Below are positions 21,451 through 28,345 of a stretch of DNA of 33,429 nucleotides, in pieces; within the stretch, counting starts at the first letter, position 1; every line of letters starts with the position of its first letter. The notes beneath the pieces were generated by a model that was given only the letters and a program-made list of their open reading frames with translations, did no database searches and was not told the origin of the DNA. The position numbers and the translations under genes were made by a program. Source of the stretch: Rhodospirillaceae bacterium (GTDB taxonomy: Bacteria; Pseudomonadota; Alphaproteobacteria; SP197); NCBI GenBank assembly GCA_018700655.1, contig JABIUG010000434.1, positions 1-33,429 of the forward strand, written 5' to 3'.

Positions 21451-22659
21451 ATGACAAATGTGCAGGGTCTCCATCGGCAAGAACTCCACGAAGCGCTAAA
21501 CGATGCGGTTCTCGAAGGCATGACGGCCACGACCGGTGAGGCCAAGGGCCTGCCCAACGCGGCGTTTACCGATTCCGCCTTTCTGGAGCTTGAGCGCAAA
21601 CACCTCTTCAGCCGCACCTGGGTCTTTGCAGGCTCGCGCAGTGCGGTGTCTGAACCCGGCGCGGTGCGGTGTCTCGAGGTCGCCGGCCGCCAGCTTTTCA
21701 TGGCGACCGACGCCAAGGGCGAGACACGGGTCTGGTTCAACGTCTGCCCGCACCGGGGCGCCAGGCTTGTGGTCGAGGATCAGGACAAGGCTGCGGTCCT
21801 GACCTGTCCCTATCACGGCTGGTCGTTCGGGCTCGATGGCGGCCTGCGCGCGCGGCCGCACTATCACGCCCCCCTGGAGCACGACAGGCAAGGCAGCAAG
21901 GCCGAACGCGATTGTCTGTTCGAGGTCCGCTCGGCGATCTGGCACGACTGGGTGTTCGTCAACATCGACGGCCAGGCGCCCGCTTTCGAGGACTACATGG
22001 CGCCGGCCATGAAGGCCTACGAGGACTGGAACCTGGGCGCGCTCCGGCTGGCCCACTACCAGCCCTTCGAGTTCCATGCCAACTGGAAGCTGGTGGTCGA
22101 GAACTTCTGCGACAACTACCACGTTTTCATGGTGCATCCCGCGCTCCACGATGCGCAGGAGCCGCGCGACCGTTTCGGCATGTCGCCTGATGGTGTCCAC
22201 ATGTTCAACCGCTTCGTCATCGGCGTCGAAGGTCGCGGTCTGACGCCCGACCCGGACGGCCCGACCCTGCCGGAGATCCCGGATCTGCCCGACGCGCTGG
22301 AGAAGGATTCGCCGTTCTGCAATCTCTTTCCCAACGCCACGATGGCGATTTTCCCGACCAACGTTGCGTTCTTCAGCTTCGAGCCGGTAACGGTCGACGA
22401 GACCATCATGCATGTCTGGTTCTATTTCGCGGGCGATGCCGCCCATGACGAGGAGCACCGTGCGGGCCGCGAGGCGGTGATCGCAGAATGGGCCAACCTA
22501 AACGCCGAGGATTCCGGCATTTGTCACCGCCTGCAGGAAGGGCGCACCTGCGATGCCTATGACGGCGGCCGTTTCGCGCCCTACTGGGACGCGGGCACGC
22601 TCCATTTTCATAGACAGATAGCCGACGCCATCCGCGGTGAAGGCGCGTTTTTGCGGTAG
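21451..22659 (+). CDS. Rieske non-heme iron oxygenase, alpha subunit
   Basis: Aromatic-ring-hydroxylating or carnitine/choline-type oxygenase terminal component, 402 residues from the ATG at 21451 (AAGG upstream; the longer start lacks homology). The Rieske cluster ligands are C99, H101 (CPHRGARL) and C119, H122 (CPYHGW). The catalytic iron site shows D221, H224 and H229 (DNYHVFMVHP), the usual bridging Asp and facial-triad histidines. No ferredoxin or reductase gene is adjacent, so electrons must come from elsewhere. It is divergent from the broken cyclase gene. The substrate cannot be named. Its stop is followed within 2 bases by the composite repeat. Confidence 0.92.
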   Translation: MTNVQGLHRQELHEALNDAVLEGMTATTGEAKGLPNAAFTDSAFLELERKHLFSRTWVFAGSRSAVSEPGAVRCLEVAGRQLFMATDAKGETRVWFNVCPHRGARLVVEDQDKAAVLTCPYHGWSFGLDGGLRARPHYHAPLEHDRQGSKAERDCLFEVRSAIWHDWVFVNIDGQAPAFEDYMAPAMKAYEDWNLGALRLAHYQPFEFHANWKLVVENFCDNYHVFMVHPALHDAQEPRDRFGMSPDGVHMFNRFVIGVEGRGLTPDPDGPTLPEIPDLPDALEKDSPFCNLFPNATMAIFPTNVAFFSFEPVTVDETIMHVWFYFAGDAAHDEEHRAGREAVIAEWANLNAEDSGICHRLQEGRTCDAYDGGRFAPYWDAGTLHFHRQIADAIRGEGAFLR

Positions 22660-22661
22660 GA

Positions 22662-23051
22662 TTTTTTGTTGTTTGTTTAGCCTCAGGCGCCGGTGTTCGC
22701 TCCGCTCACTTGGCTTCCGCGCCTTTGGCGCGCCGGTGCGGTCGCACCGGTCAGCGGCCGCTTCGCTCTCGTCGCCGAACACTGTCACTGAAGGTGGCGG
22801 ATGCTCCCGCCCCAACCACATCCACAGCCGTCATGCCCCCACTTGATGGGGGCATCCATCCCGAACCCCATAGACCCGCACCGGCGGGAGATGGATCGCT
22901 CGGTCAAGCCGGGCGAGGACGAGGGAGGTGGATGTTGGTGACAGCGGGAGGCCCGGTCAGGGCCGAAGGCGAGCGACTGCGAGCCCGCCGTGCGAGCGGC
23001 GAAAGCCAAGTGAGCGGAGCGAACGCTGGCGCCAGAGGCTAAAACAAAAAC
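22662..23051. repeat. Composite palindromic repeat, BIME-like, about 390 bp
   Basis: This fills the whole space between two convergent genes and has no supported ORF. The outer arms are inverted copies: TTTAGCCTC, GGCGCC and then GTTCGCTCCGCTCACTTGGC from about 22674, and the same series on the minus strand from about 23045. Further in, both sides share TGTCAC and ACATCCAC. At the centre two REP-like hairpins face each other, at 22829-22859 (perfect 9-bp stem) and 22891-22922 (8-bp stem, one wobble). Both have a CTTGA loop on their own strand and end in ATCCAT. Local hairpins at 22718-22732 and 22733-22750 are perfect. Hairpins of this kind are widespread in alphaproteobacteria. Confidence 0.8.
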
Positions 23052-23053
23052 CC

Positions 23054-24043
23054 CTACAGCAGCGTATCGATCACCCGGTCAGGCGGCTTGTGGCCGTCGG
23101 CGAAGGTCTTGATGTTGATGATGACCTTTTCGCCCATGTCGATCCGGCCTTCGATCGTGGCCGAGCCCATGTGGGGCAGCAGAACGACATTCTCCAGGGC
23201 GACCAGCTTGGGGTTCACCGCAGGCTCGTGCTCGAAGACATCAAGGCCGGCGCCGGCAATCTCGCCGGCTTTCAGCATCCGGGTCATGGCCTGCTCGTCG
23301 ATTACCTCGCCGCGTGACGTGTTCACGATGACGGCTGTGTTCTTGAGCAGCTTCAGGCGTCTGGCCGACAAAAGGTGGAACGTGCCTGGCGTATGGGGGC
23401 AGTTGACCGAGATGATATCCATGCGGGCCAGCATCTGGTCGAGGCTTTCCCAAAAGGTCGCCTCGAGCTCCATTTCGCTGTGCTCGGGGAGCTGACGCCG
23501 GTTGTGATAATGGATCGAAAGGCCGAATCCCCTGGCGCGGCGTGCCACGGCCGAGCCGATTCGGCCCATGCCGATGATGCCCAGCCGTTTGCCCCATAGC
23601 CGGTTGCCCAGCATGTGCGTCGGGCTCCAGCCGGTCCATTCGCCGCTCCGGATCATGCGTTCGCCCTGGCTGACCCGGCGGATCACATCCAGGATCAGCG
23701 CCATCGTCATGTCGGCGGTGTCTTCGGTCAGGACACCGGGTGTGTTGGTCACGGTGATGCCGCGCTCGCGCGCAGCGGCCAGGTCGATATGGTCGACACC
23801 GGTGCCGAAATTGGCGATCAGCCTCAGGTTTTCACCAGCCTGGGCCAGAATCCCCTTGTCGATCCGATCGGTCAGAGTCGGGACCAGAACATCGGCTGTC
23901 TTGACCGCGACGACCAGATCTTCTCGGGTCATCGGGTGATCATCATCGTTGAGCCGTGTGTCGAAAAGCTCCATCATCCGCGTCTCGATAACGTCGGGTA
24001 GCTTTCTGGTCACAATGACGATTGGTTTTTTGGCTCGGGCCAT
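23054..24043 (-). CDS. D-2-hydroxyacid dehydrogenase (glyoxylate/hydroxypyruvate reductase type)
   Basis: NAD(P)-dependent reductase of 2-keto acids such as glyoxylate or hydroxypyruvate, 329 residues from the ATG at 24043. The longer frame upstream is rejected because homology starts at KKPIVIVTRKLP. The cofactor loop GMGRIG is at 158-163. The catalytic triad is R244 (NTSRG), E273 (FEHEP) and H291 (LPHMGSAT). The substrate loop NFGTGVDHID lies at about 78-87. No strong Shine-Dalgarno is visible. It is divergent from the SH3-domain gene, and its stop abuts the composite repeat. GyaR-type reductase is the likely assignment, but the exact substrate is inferred. Confidence 0.92.
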   Translation of the reverse strand: MARAKKPIVIVTRKLPDVIETRMMELFDTRLNDDDHPMTREDLVVAVKTADVLVPTLTDRIDKGILAQAGENLRLIANFGTGVDHIDLAAARERGITVTNTPGVLTEDTADMTMALILDVIRRVSQGERMIRSGEWTGWSPTHMLGNRLWGKRLGIIGMGRIGSAVARRARGFGLSIHYHNRRQLPEHSEMELEATFWESLDQMLARMDIISVNCPHTPGTFHLLSARRLKLLKNTAVIVNTSRGEVIDEQAMTRMLKAGEIAGAGLDVFEHEPAVNPKLVALENVVLLPHMGSATIEGRIDMGEKVIINIKTFADGHKPPDRVIDTLL

Positions 24044-24134
24044 GCGTGTTTTTACTGCCTCGCTGCGACGGAGCCCCCGAACATCGGGGCGCGCGCTCTT
24101 TAACAAATACGATCCCGTGAGACAACGCAACGCG

Positions 24135-24623
24135 GTGTCGCGTGTCGTGCATATCTTATGTTTGTGCATTGCCGCGATGTTTTTTTGTCGCGGTGCGGTG
24201 GCCGATGACCCGTTGCCCCTGCCGCGATTTGCCTCTCTGGGGGATGATAAGGTCTATATGCGGGCCGGGCCGGGCCAGAATTATCCGGTCGACTGGGTCT
24301 TCGTGCGCGAAGGTCTGCCGGTCGAGATTGTGCGTGAATACGAACAATGGCGGTTGGTGCGCGACATCGACGGCACCGAAGGCTGGATTCACCGCATCAT
24401 GCTATCGGGCTCGCGCATGGTGATCGTATCGGGCACAAGCCAGCGAACCGCCTATGACGGGCCCAGCCTGGACGAAGAGGTCGCCTTCCGCGCCGAACCC
24501 GGCGTTCAGGGCGAGCTGATCTCGTGCGACGGCACCTGGTGCCGGATTGAAGTCGAAGATGTGAAAGGCTGGATGCCCATGGCCGATCTCTGGGGCGTCT
24601 ACCCGGAAGACGGCGGTGGCTGA
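24135..24623 (+). CDS. Exported bacterial SH3-domain protein
   Basis: Predicted periplasmic protein of about 162 residues with a signal peptide (hydrophobic HILCLCIAAMFF, then GAVA-DD cleavage site near 23). Two SH3_4-type domains follow: the first has VYMRAGPGQNYPVDWVF and GTEGWIHR, the second has AFRAEPGVQGEL, WCRIEVEDVKGWM. Such domains bind peptidoglycan or peptides. The start is uncertain: GTG at 24135 is used because it gives a plausible signal peptide; GTG at 24147 is also possible, and a further-upstream start would remove the signal. It is divergent from the dehydrogenase and overlaps the following MDR gene by 8 bases. Confidence 0.8.
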   Translation: MSRVVHILCLCIAAMFFCRGAVADDPLPLPRFASLGDDKVYMRAGPGQNYPVDWVFVREGLPVEIVREYEQWRLVRDIDGTEGWIHRIMLSGSRMVIVSGTSQRTAYDGPSLDEEVAFRAEPGVQGELISCDGTWCRIEVEDVKGWMPMADLWGVYPEDGGG

Positions 24624-25617
24624 TGTCATGCGCCGTGTCGCGCTGAAACAACGGCCCGACGGCGAGCCTGTCGCTGGTGATTTCGAAGTGCTCGAAGACG
24701 CGCTGCCCAGGCTCGGACAAAACGAGGTGCTGGTTGCCGCACGGTTTCTTTCGATCGACCCGTATGTCCGTACCATGATCGATGCCGACAACCCCTATGG
24801 TGCGCCGATGCCGCTGGGCCAGACGATCACAGGCGACATGGCAGGTGAAGTCGTGGCTTCCAGCAATCCTGATTATGCCGTCGGTTCATGGGCTGCAGGC
24901 CGTCTGGGCTGGGCCAGTCACGGGTTTGATGACGGCAGCCGCCTGCGACCGCTTGATCCGGCGCTGGGTGAACTGCCGCTTCATCTGGCGCTGTTCGGCT
25001 CCTCGGGTCTGACCGCCTATTTCGGCATGCTGGAGTTGGGCAGGCCACGCCCGGGCGATCAGGTGCTGGTCTCAGGTGCCGCCGGTGCGGTCGGGCAGGT
25101 TGCCGGTCAGATCGCAAAGGCAGTGGGCGCCCGTGTTGTCGGGATCGCCGGTGGCCAAACCAAGTGCGGGCACCTCGTGGAGGTGCTGGGCTTTGATGGC
25201 GCGATCGATCATCGCGCCGGCGAGATCCCAGCCGCCCTGGACCAGCGTTTTCCCGACGGCATCGATGTCTATTACGACAACATTGGAGGCCCGATCACCG
25301 ACGCGGTGATGGCGCGCCTTGCCCATCGGGCACGGGTCGTGGTCTGTGGTGAAAGCTCGCAATACGATGCGATTGGCCACGAGTACCGGCCCAGCATTCT
25401 GGGCCCGTTGATGGACAGCCGCGCGACGATGTCAGGCCTGCTGGTCTCCGACTTCAGCCACCGTTACGACGAAGGCCGTGCCGCCCTGGCCGCACTCCAT
25501 CGCGACGGCCGCCTGAAGGTCGAATTCGATATCATCGACGGGCTTGACTATGCGGCTGCCGCGCTGATCGGCATGCTCAAGGGCGAAAACACCGGCAAAC
25601 GGCTGGTGCGGATCTAA
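24616..25617 (+). CDS. NADP-dependent MDR oxidoreductase (zinc-independent)
   Basis: Medium-chain reductase of the leukotriene-B4 12-hydroxydehydrogenase/CurA type, which reduces alpha,beta-unsaturated carbonyls with NADPH. It has 333 residues from GTG 24616 (GGAAGA 5 bases upstream); ATG 24628 is an alternative. The nucleotide-binding segment VSGAAGAVGQVAGQIA is near 150-165, and the family YYDNIGG motif is at about 217-223. The zinc ligands of classical alcohol dehydrogenases are absent, as expected. It overlaps the SH3 gene, so cotranscription is likely although no functional link is obvious. Its stop is 6 bases from the convergent dipeptidase stop. Confidence 0.92.
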   Translation: MADVMRRVALKQRPDGEPVAGDFEVLEDALPRLGQNEVLVAARFLSIDPYVRTMIDADNPYGAPMPLGQTITGDMAGEVVASSNPDYAVGSWAAGRLGWASHGFDDGSRLRPLDPALGELPLHLALFGSSGLTAYFGMLELGRPRPGDQVLVSGAAGAVGQVAGQIAKAVGARVVGIAGGQTKCGHLVEVLGFDGAIDHRAGEIPAALDQRFPDGIDVYYDNIGGPITDAVMARLAHRARVVVCGESSQYDAIGHEYRPSILGPLMDSRATMSGLLVSDFSHRYDEGRAALAALHRDGRLKVEFDIIDGLDYAAAALIGMLKGENTGKRLVRI

Positions 25618-25623
25618 CTTCTT

Positions 25624-26562
25624 CTAACTCCACACCGCCTGGCAGATGCGTCGCCAGTTGCCGCCCAGGATGGCGCGGATGGCGTCGTCGTCATAGCCGG
25701 CTTCCAGCATGCAGGCGGTCAGGCCGACGAGATCTTCGGGCAGGGCCATCTTCACCCCGGCCCAGTCGGGATCGCGCGCCTCGGGCCATTCGTCGGGCCG
25801 GGCGCGGATGAAAGCCGAAATCGCCTCAGGGTCAAAGACCGAATCGATGCCGAGCCCGACATGGTCGGGGCCGACCAGGCTGACGAAATGATCGAGATGG
25901 CGGAAGAGAGTCTGGGGACTACAGTCAGGATCACCGTGGTACATGCTGCTGCCTGAAATCCCGACCATACCGCCGGTTGCCGCACAGGCCCTGACCTCTT
26001 CATCGGAGATGTTGCGCGGGTGAGGGATCAGCGCGGCCGCATTGCTGTGGGTGAAGACGCAAGGTTTGGTGGCGTGTTCCATTGCCAGCATCGCGGTGTG
26101 GTGGCCGCAGTGGCTGAGGTCAAGCAACATGCCGACACGTCCCATCTCGGTCACCAGTGAGCGGCCGAAATGAGTCAGGCCGCCATCCTCGACTTCCATG
26201 CAGCCGCCGCCTGCCGAGTTGCTCTGGTTGAAGGCGAGCAGTGCCATGCCGATGCCAAGCTCGTAGAAGGCCGCGACCATGTCGAGAATGCGCTCGAAAC
26301 AGCGCGTGCTTTCAAAGTGGAGCAGTGCGGCGAGCTTACCGTCAGCAACGGCGGCATCAATCTCTGCCACGGTGCGGCACAACGCCACTGTGTCGCTGAA
26401 AGCACCGAGCTCGCGTTTGATCGCGGCAATGCGTTGCACCGCCTCACCGATGTTGTGGTTGTCGCCTGCCACGGTGATCGAGACGATGTTGTGGCCCGCG
26501 GCGCGAAAACGCTCGAGCTTGCCCAGATCGTTGCCGCACCAGGGCTCCCACGGCCAGACCAT
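25624..26562 (-). CDS. M19-family membrane dipeptidase-like protein, early amber codon upstream
   Basis: Metal-dependent renal-dipeptidase-family hydrolase, 312 residues in the open frame from ATG 26562. Metal-site landmarks visible are HFEST (bridging Glu), DLSHCGHHTA, FTHSNA followed by HPRN, and VGLGIDS. The gene probably began at ATG 26622, which overlaps the upstream stop as ATGA and encodes TDEPDAQARALHRDAVV before a TAG at 26566-26568. Translation would have to restart at 26562, two codons after the amber. The lost part contains the first beta strand near the active site, so function is doubtful. Not a recoded codon: TAG ends several intact genes here. It is last in the leftward CoA operon. 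Confidence 0.75.
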   Translation of the reverse strand: MVWPWEPWCGNDLGKLERFRAAGHNIVSITVAGDNHNIGEAVQRIAAIKRELGAFSDTVALCRTVAEIDAAVADGKLAALLHFESTRCFERILDMVAAFYELGIGMALLAFNQSNSAGGGCMEVEDGGLTHFGRSLVTEMGRVGMLLDLSHCGHHTAMLAMEHATKPCVFTHSNAAALIPHPRNISDEEVRACAATGGMVGISGSSMYHGDPDCSPQTLFRHLDHFVSLVGPDHVGLGIDSVFDPEAISAFIRARPDEWPEARDPDWAGVKMALPEDLVGLTACMLEAGYDDDAIRAILGGNWRRICQAVWS

Positions 26563-26618
26563 GTCCTAGACCACGGCGTCACGATGCAGCGCCCGGGCCT
26601 GTGCGTCCGGTTCGTCCG

Positions 26619-27515
26619 TCATGACCCATCCTCGCCGTCGAGGAAGCCGCTCTTGCGATAGGCGGGTTCGGGGTAGTTGTAGAATCCGGAACCCGAGGCG
26701 ACGCCCAGTTCACCGGCCTCGACCATGCGGACCAGAAAGTCCGGCGGCGGGTCGGCCGGATCGCCGCTGGCCTCGTGATAGACCTTCTCGACCGCGACAA
26801 CCGAATGCAGGCCGATATCGTCCATCAGGCCGCAGGGGCCCATCTCGGTGCCAAAGGTCATCATCCAGGCCCGGTCGATATCTCCCGGCGTTGCATGGCC
26901 TTCGGCAATCTGGCGCAACACCTCTTTTTTGATGACACGCCACAGGCGGTTGAAGGAATAACCCAGCTGCTCCTTGCGCGTGCGCACCGGAACCATGCCG
27001 ATGACCCGGGCCCAGGCTTCTGCAAAGGCGATGGTCTCGTCGGCCACCGTGTCGGCGGTCATCAGTTCGACCAGTTTCGAGACGCGAGGATCGGTGAAGT
27101 TGAGTGAGAAAAACTGCGCGGGCCGGCCACAGGATTCCGCCATGGGCGAACACATCAGGGCCGAAGCGTTGGTCCCGAGATAGGCATTACCGGGCAGCAC
27201 CGCAGACATTTCAGCATGCACGGCCTGCTTGAGAGCGAGCCGTTCGGGGACGTTCTCGAAACCAAGTTGTGCGCCTTCCAGTGCTGCCTTGAGCGAAGCC
27301 GCAACGATGAGGTGGCGGTCGATCGCTGCCCGTTCCTCACCCTCGCTCCAGGACAGTGCCAGGGCCCGCGAGCTTTCCGCCTTGCCTTCCTCGAGATCAA
27401 AGAAACGGGTTTCAAGCCCCGCCCGGGCGCAGGCCCAGGTGACCTTGGTTCCCATCACGCCGGCACCGACGATCCCGACCGGAAGGCTGGGATCGAAGGC
27501 AGGCAGGTCATGCAT
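26619..27515 (-). CDS. 3-hydroxyacyl-CoA dehydrogenase, NAD-binding
   Basis: Predicted NAD-dependent dehydrogenase of 3-hydroxyacyl-CoA or a related 3-hydroxy acid, 298 residues. ATG 27515 is preferred; GTG 27518 is also in frame. The Rossmann loop GAGVMG is at 17-22, and LGTNASAL and FSLNFTDP occupy the family substrate loop region. The C-terminal 3HCDH domain begins near 175 (GYSFNRLWRVI). The expected Ser/His dyad is less obvious because His in the usual FFNP-type loop is replaced by Asn-Phe. Substrate specificity may therefore differ from classical beta-oxidation. It sits between the crotonase and dipeptidase genes with overlaps or gaps of a few bases. Confidence 0.86.
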   Translation of the reverse strand: MHDLPAFDPSLPVGIVGAGVMGTKVTWACARAGLETRFFDLEEGKAESSRALALSWSEGEERAAIDRHLIVAASLKAALEGAQLGFENVPERLALKQAVHAEMSAVLPGNAYLGTNASALMCSPMAESCGRPAQFFSLNFTDPRVSKLVELMTADTVADETIAFAEAWARVIGMVPVRTRKEQLGYSFNRLWRVIKKEVLRQIAEGHATPGDIDRAWMMTFGTEMGPCGLMDDIGLHSVVAVEKVYHEASGDPADPPPDFLVRMVEAGELGVASGSGFYNYPEPAYRKSGFLDGEDGS

Positions 27516-27524
27516 CACCGGTGT

Positions 27525-28331
27525 TTACTCGAACTGGGTCTCGCGCCAGCGGATGGGGGCGCCCAGGCCCTTTTCCTTCTTCACGGCTTCGAACTGCTTG
27601 TACTGCTCGGTCTCCTGGGCATCGAGAATACCGCCGACTTCGACGCCATAGGTGATGGCACTGCGCAGCCCGGCAATTTCCGCACCCTGGTTGATCGCGG
27701 CCTTGGTTGTCTGCAGTCCTTCAAGCGAGATCGCCGAAGCGCGCTTGGCATAACGCATGGTCTCTTCTTCGAGCTTGTCGGCCGAGAAGACCTTGTTGAC
27801 CATGCCGAACTGACGCGCTTCCTCAGCCGTGATCATGTCGCCGGTGTAGAGCAGCTCGCGCGTGCGCTTGAGGCCGATGATCCACGGCATGATGACTGCG
27901 GGCGGTGCGGTCGAGAAGCGGATCTCGGGCTCGCCGAACATCGCTTCCTCTGATGCATAAGTGATGCAGCACATCATGGCGAGTTCGCAGGAACCGGCCA
28001 GGCAATAACCCCGCACCATGGCGATCACCGGCTTGGAGCAATCCCAGGGGCCGTACTCGAAATCGGCGCAGTCCTTCAGCATCTTGCGTGTGCCCATGGG
28101 GCCGCGGCCGTAGGTTTCGACCCAGTTGTATTTGAGGTCGTAGCCCGCGCCGAAATGGGGACCGTCGGCGGTCAGGATGATGACCGAGACGTCGTTGTTG
28201 TCATCAAGCTCGCGCAGTACGCCCGAAAGTTCGGCCATGAACGGCGGGTTCATGGAGTTCATCTTCGCGGCGCGGTTGATCGTCACCTTGGCGACCTTGT
28301 CGTTGATCTCGCAGAGCACTTCACCGGTCAT
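27525..28331 (-). CDS. Enoyl-CoA hydratase/isomerase family (crotonase)
   Basis: Crotonase-fold enzyme hydrating or isomerising enoyl-CoA thioesters, 268 residues. The start at ATG 28331 has an AAGGAG Shine-Dalgarno. The oxyanion-hole segments are FGAGYDLKYN at about 60-69 and GYCLAGSCELAM near 110-120; the latter is Ser-Cys rather than the usual Gly-Gly-Gly. The downstream FGEPEIRF loop holds the candidate catalytic Glu. The C-terminal extension after residue 240 (charged EAVKKEKGLG) is longer than in plain hydratases. It follows the acyl-CoA synthetase gene after 14 bases, so the two are cotranscribed. Confidence 0.88.
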   Translation of the reverse strand: MTGEVLCEINDKVAKVTINRAAKMNSMNPPFMAELSGVLRELDDNNDVSVIILTADGPHFGAGYDLKYNWVETYGRGPMGTRKMLKDCADFEYGPWDCSKPVIAMVRGYCLAGSCELAMMCCITYASEEAMFGEPEIRFSTAPPAVIMPWIIGLKRTRELLYTGDMITAEEARQFGMVNKVFSADKLEEETMRYAKRASAISLEGLQTTKAAINQGAEIAGLRSAITYGVEVGGILDAQETEQYKQFEAVKKEKGLGAPIRWRETQFE

Positions 28332-28345
28332 GGTCTTCTTCTCCT

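Noticed and set aside
22662-23051. CRISPR array or insertion sequence
   Set aside because: There is no regular repeat-spacer pattern, no transposase frame, and no clear target-site duplication.
26566-26568. TAG recoding (pyrrolysine or a changed code) in the dipeptidase
   Set aside because: TAG terminates intact dnaN, rpsT, dut, the DsrE-like gene and the Rieske gene here.
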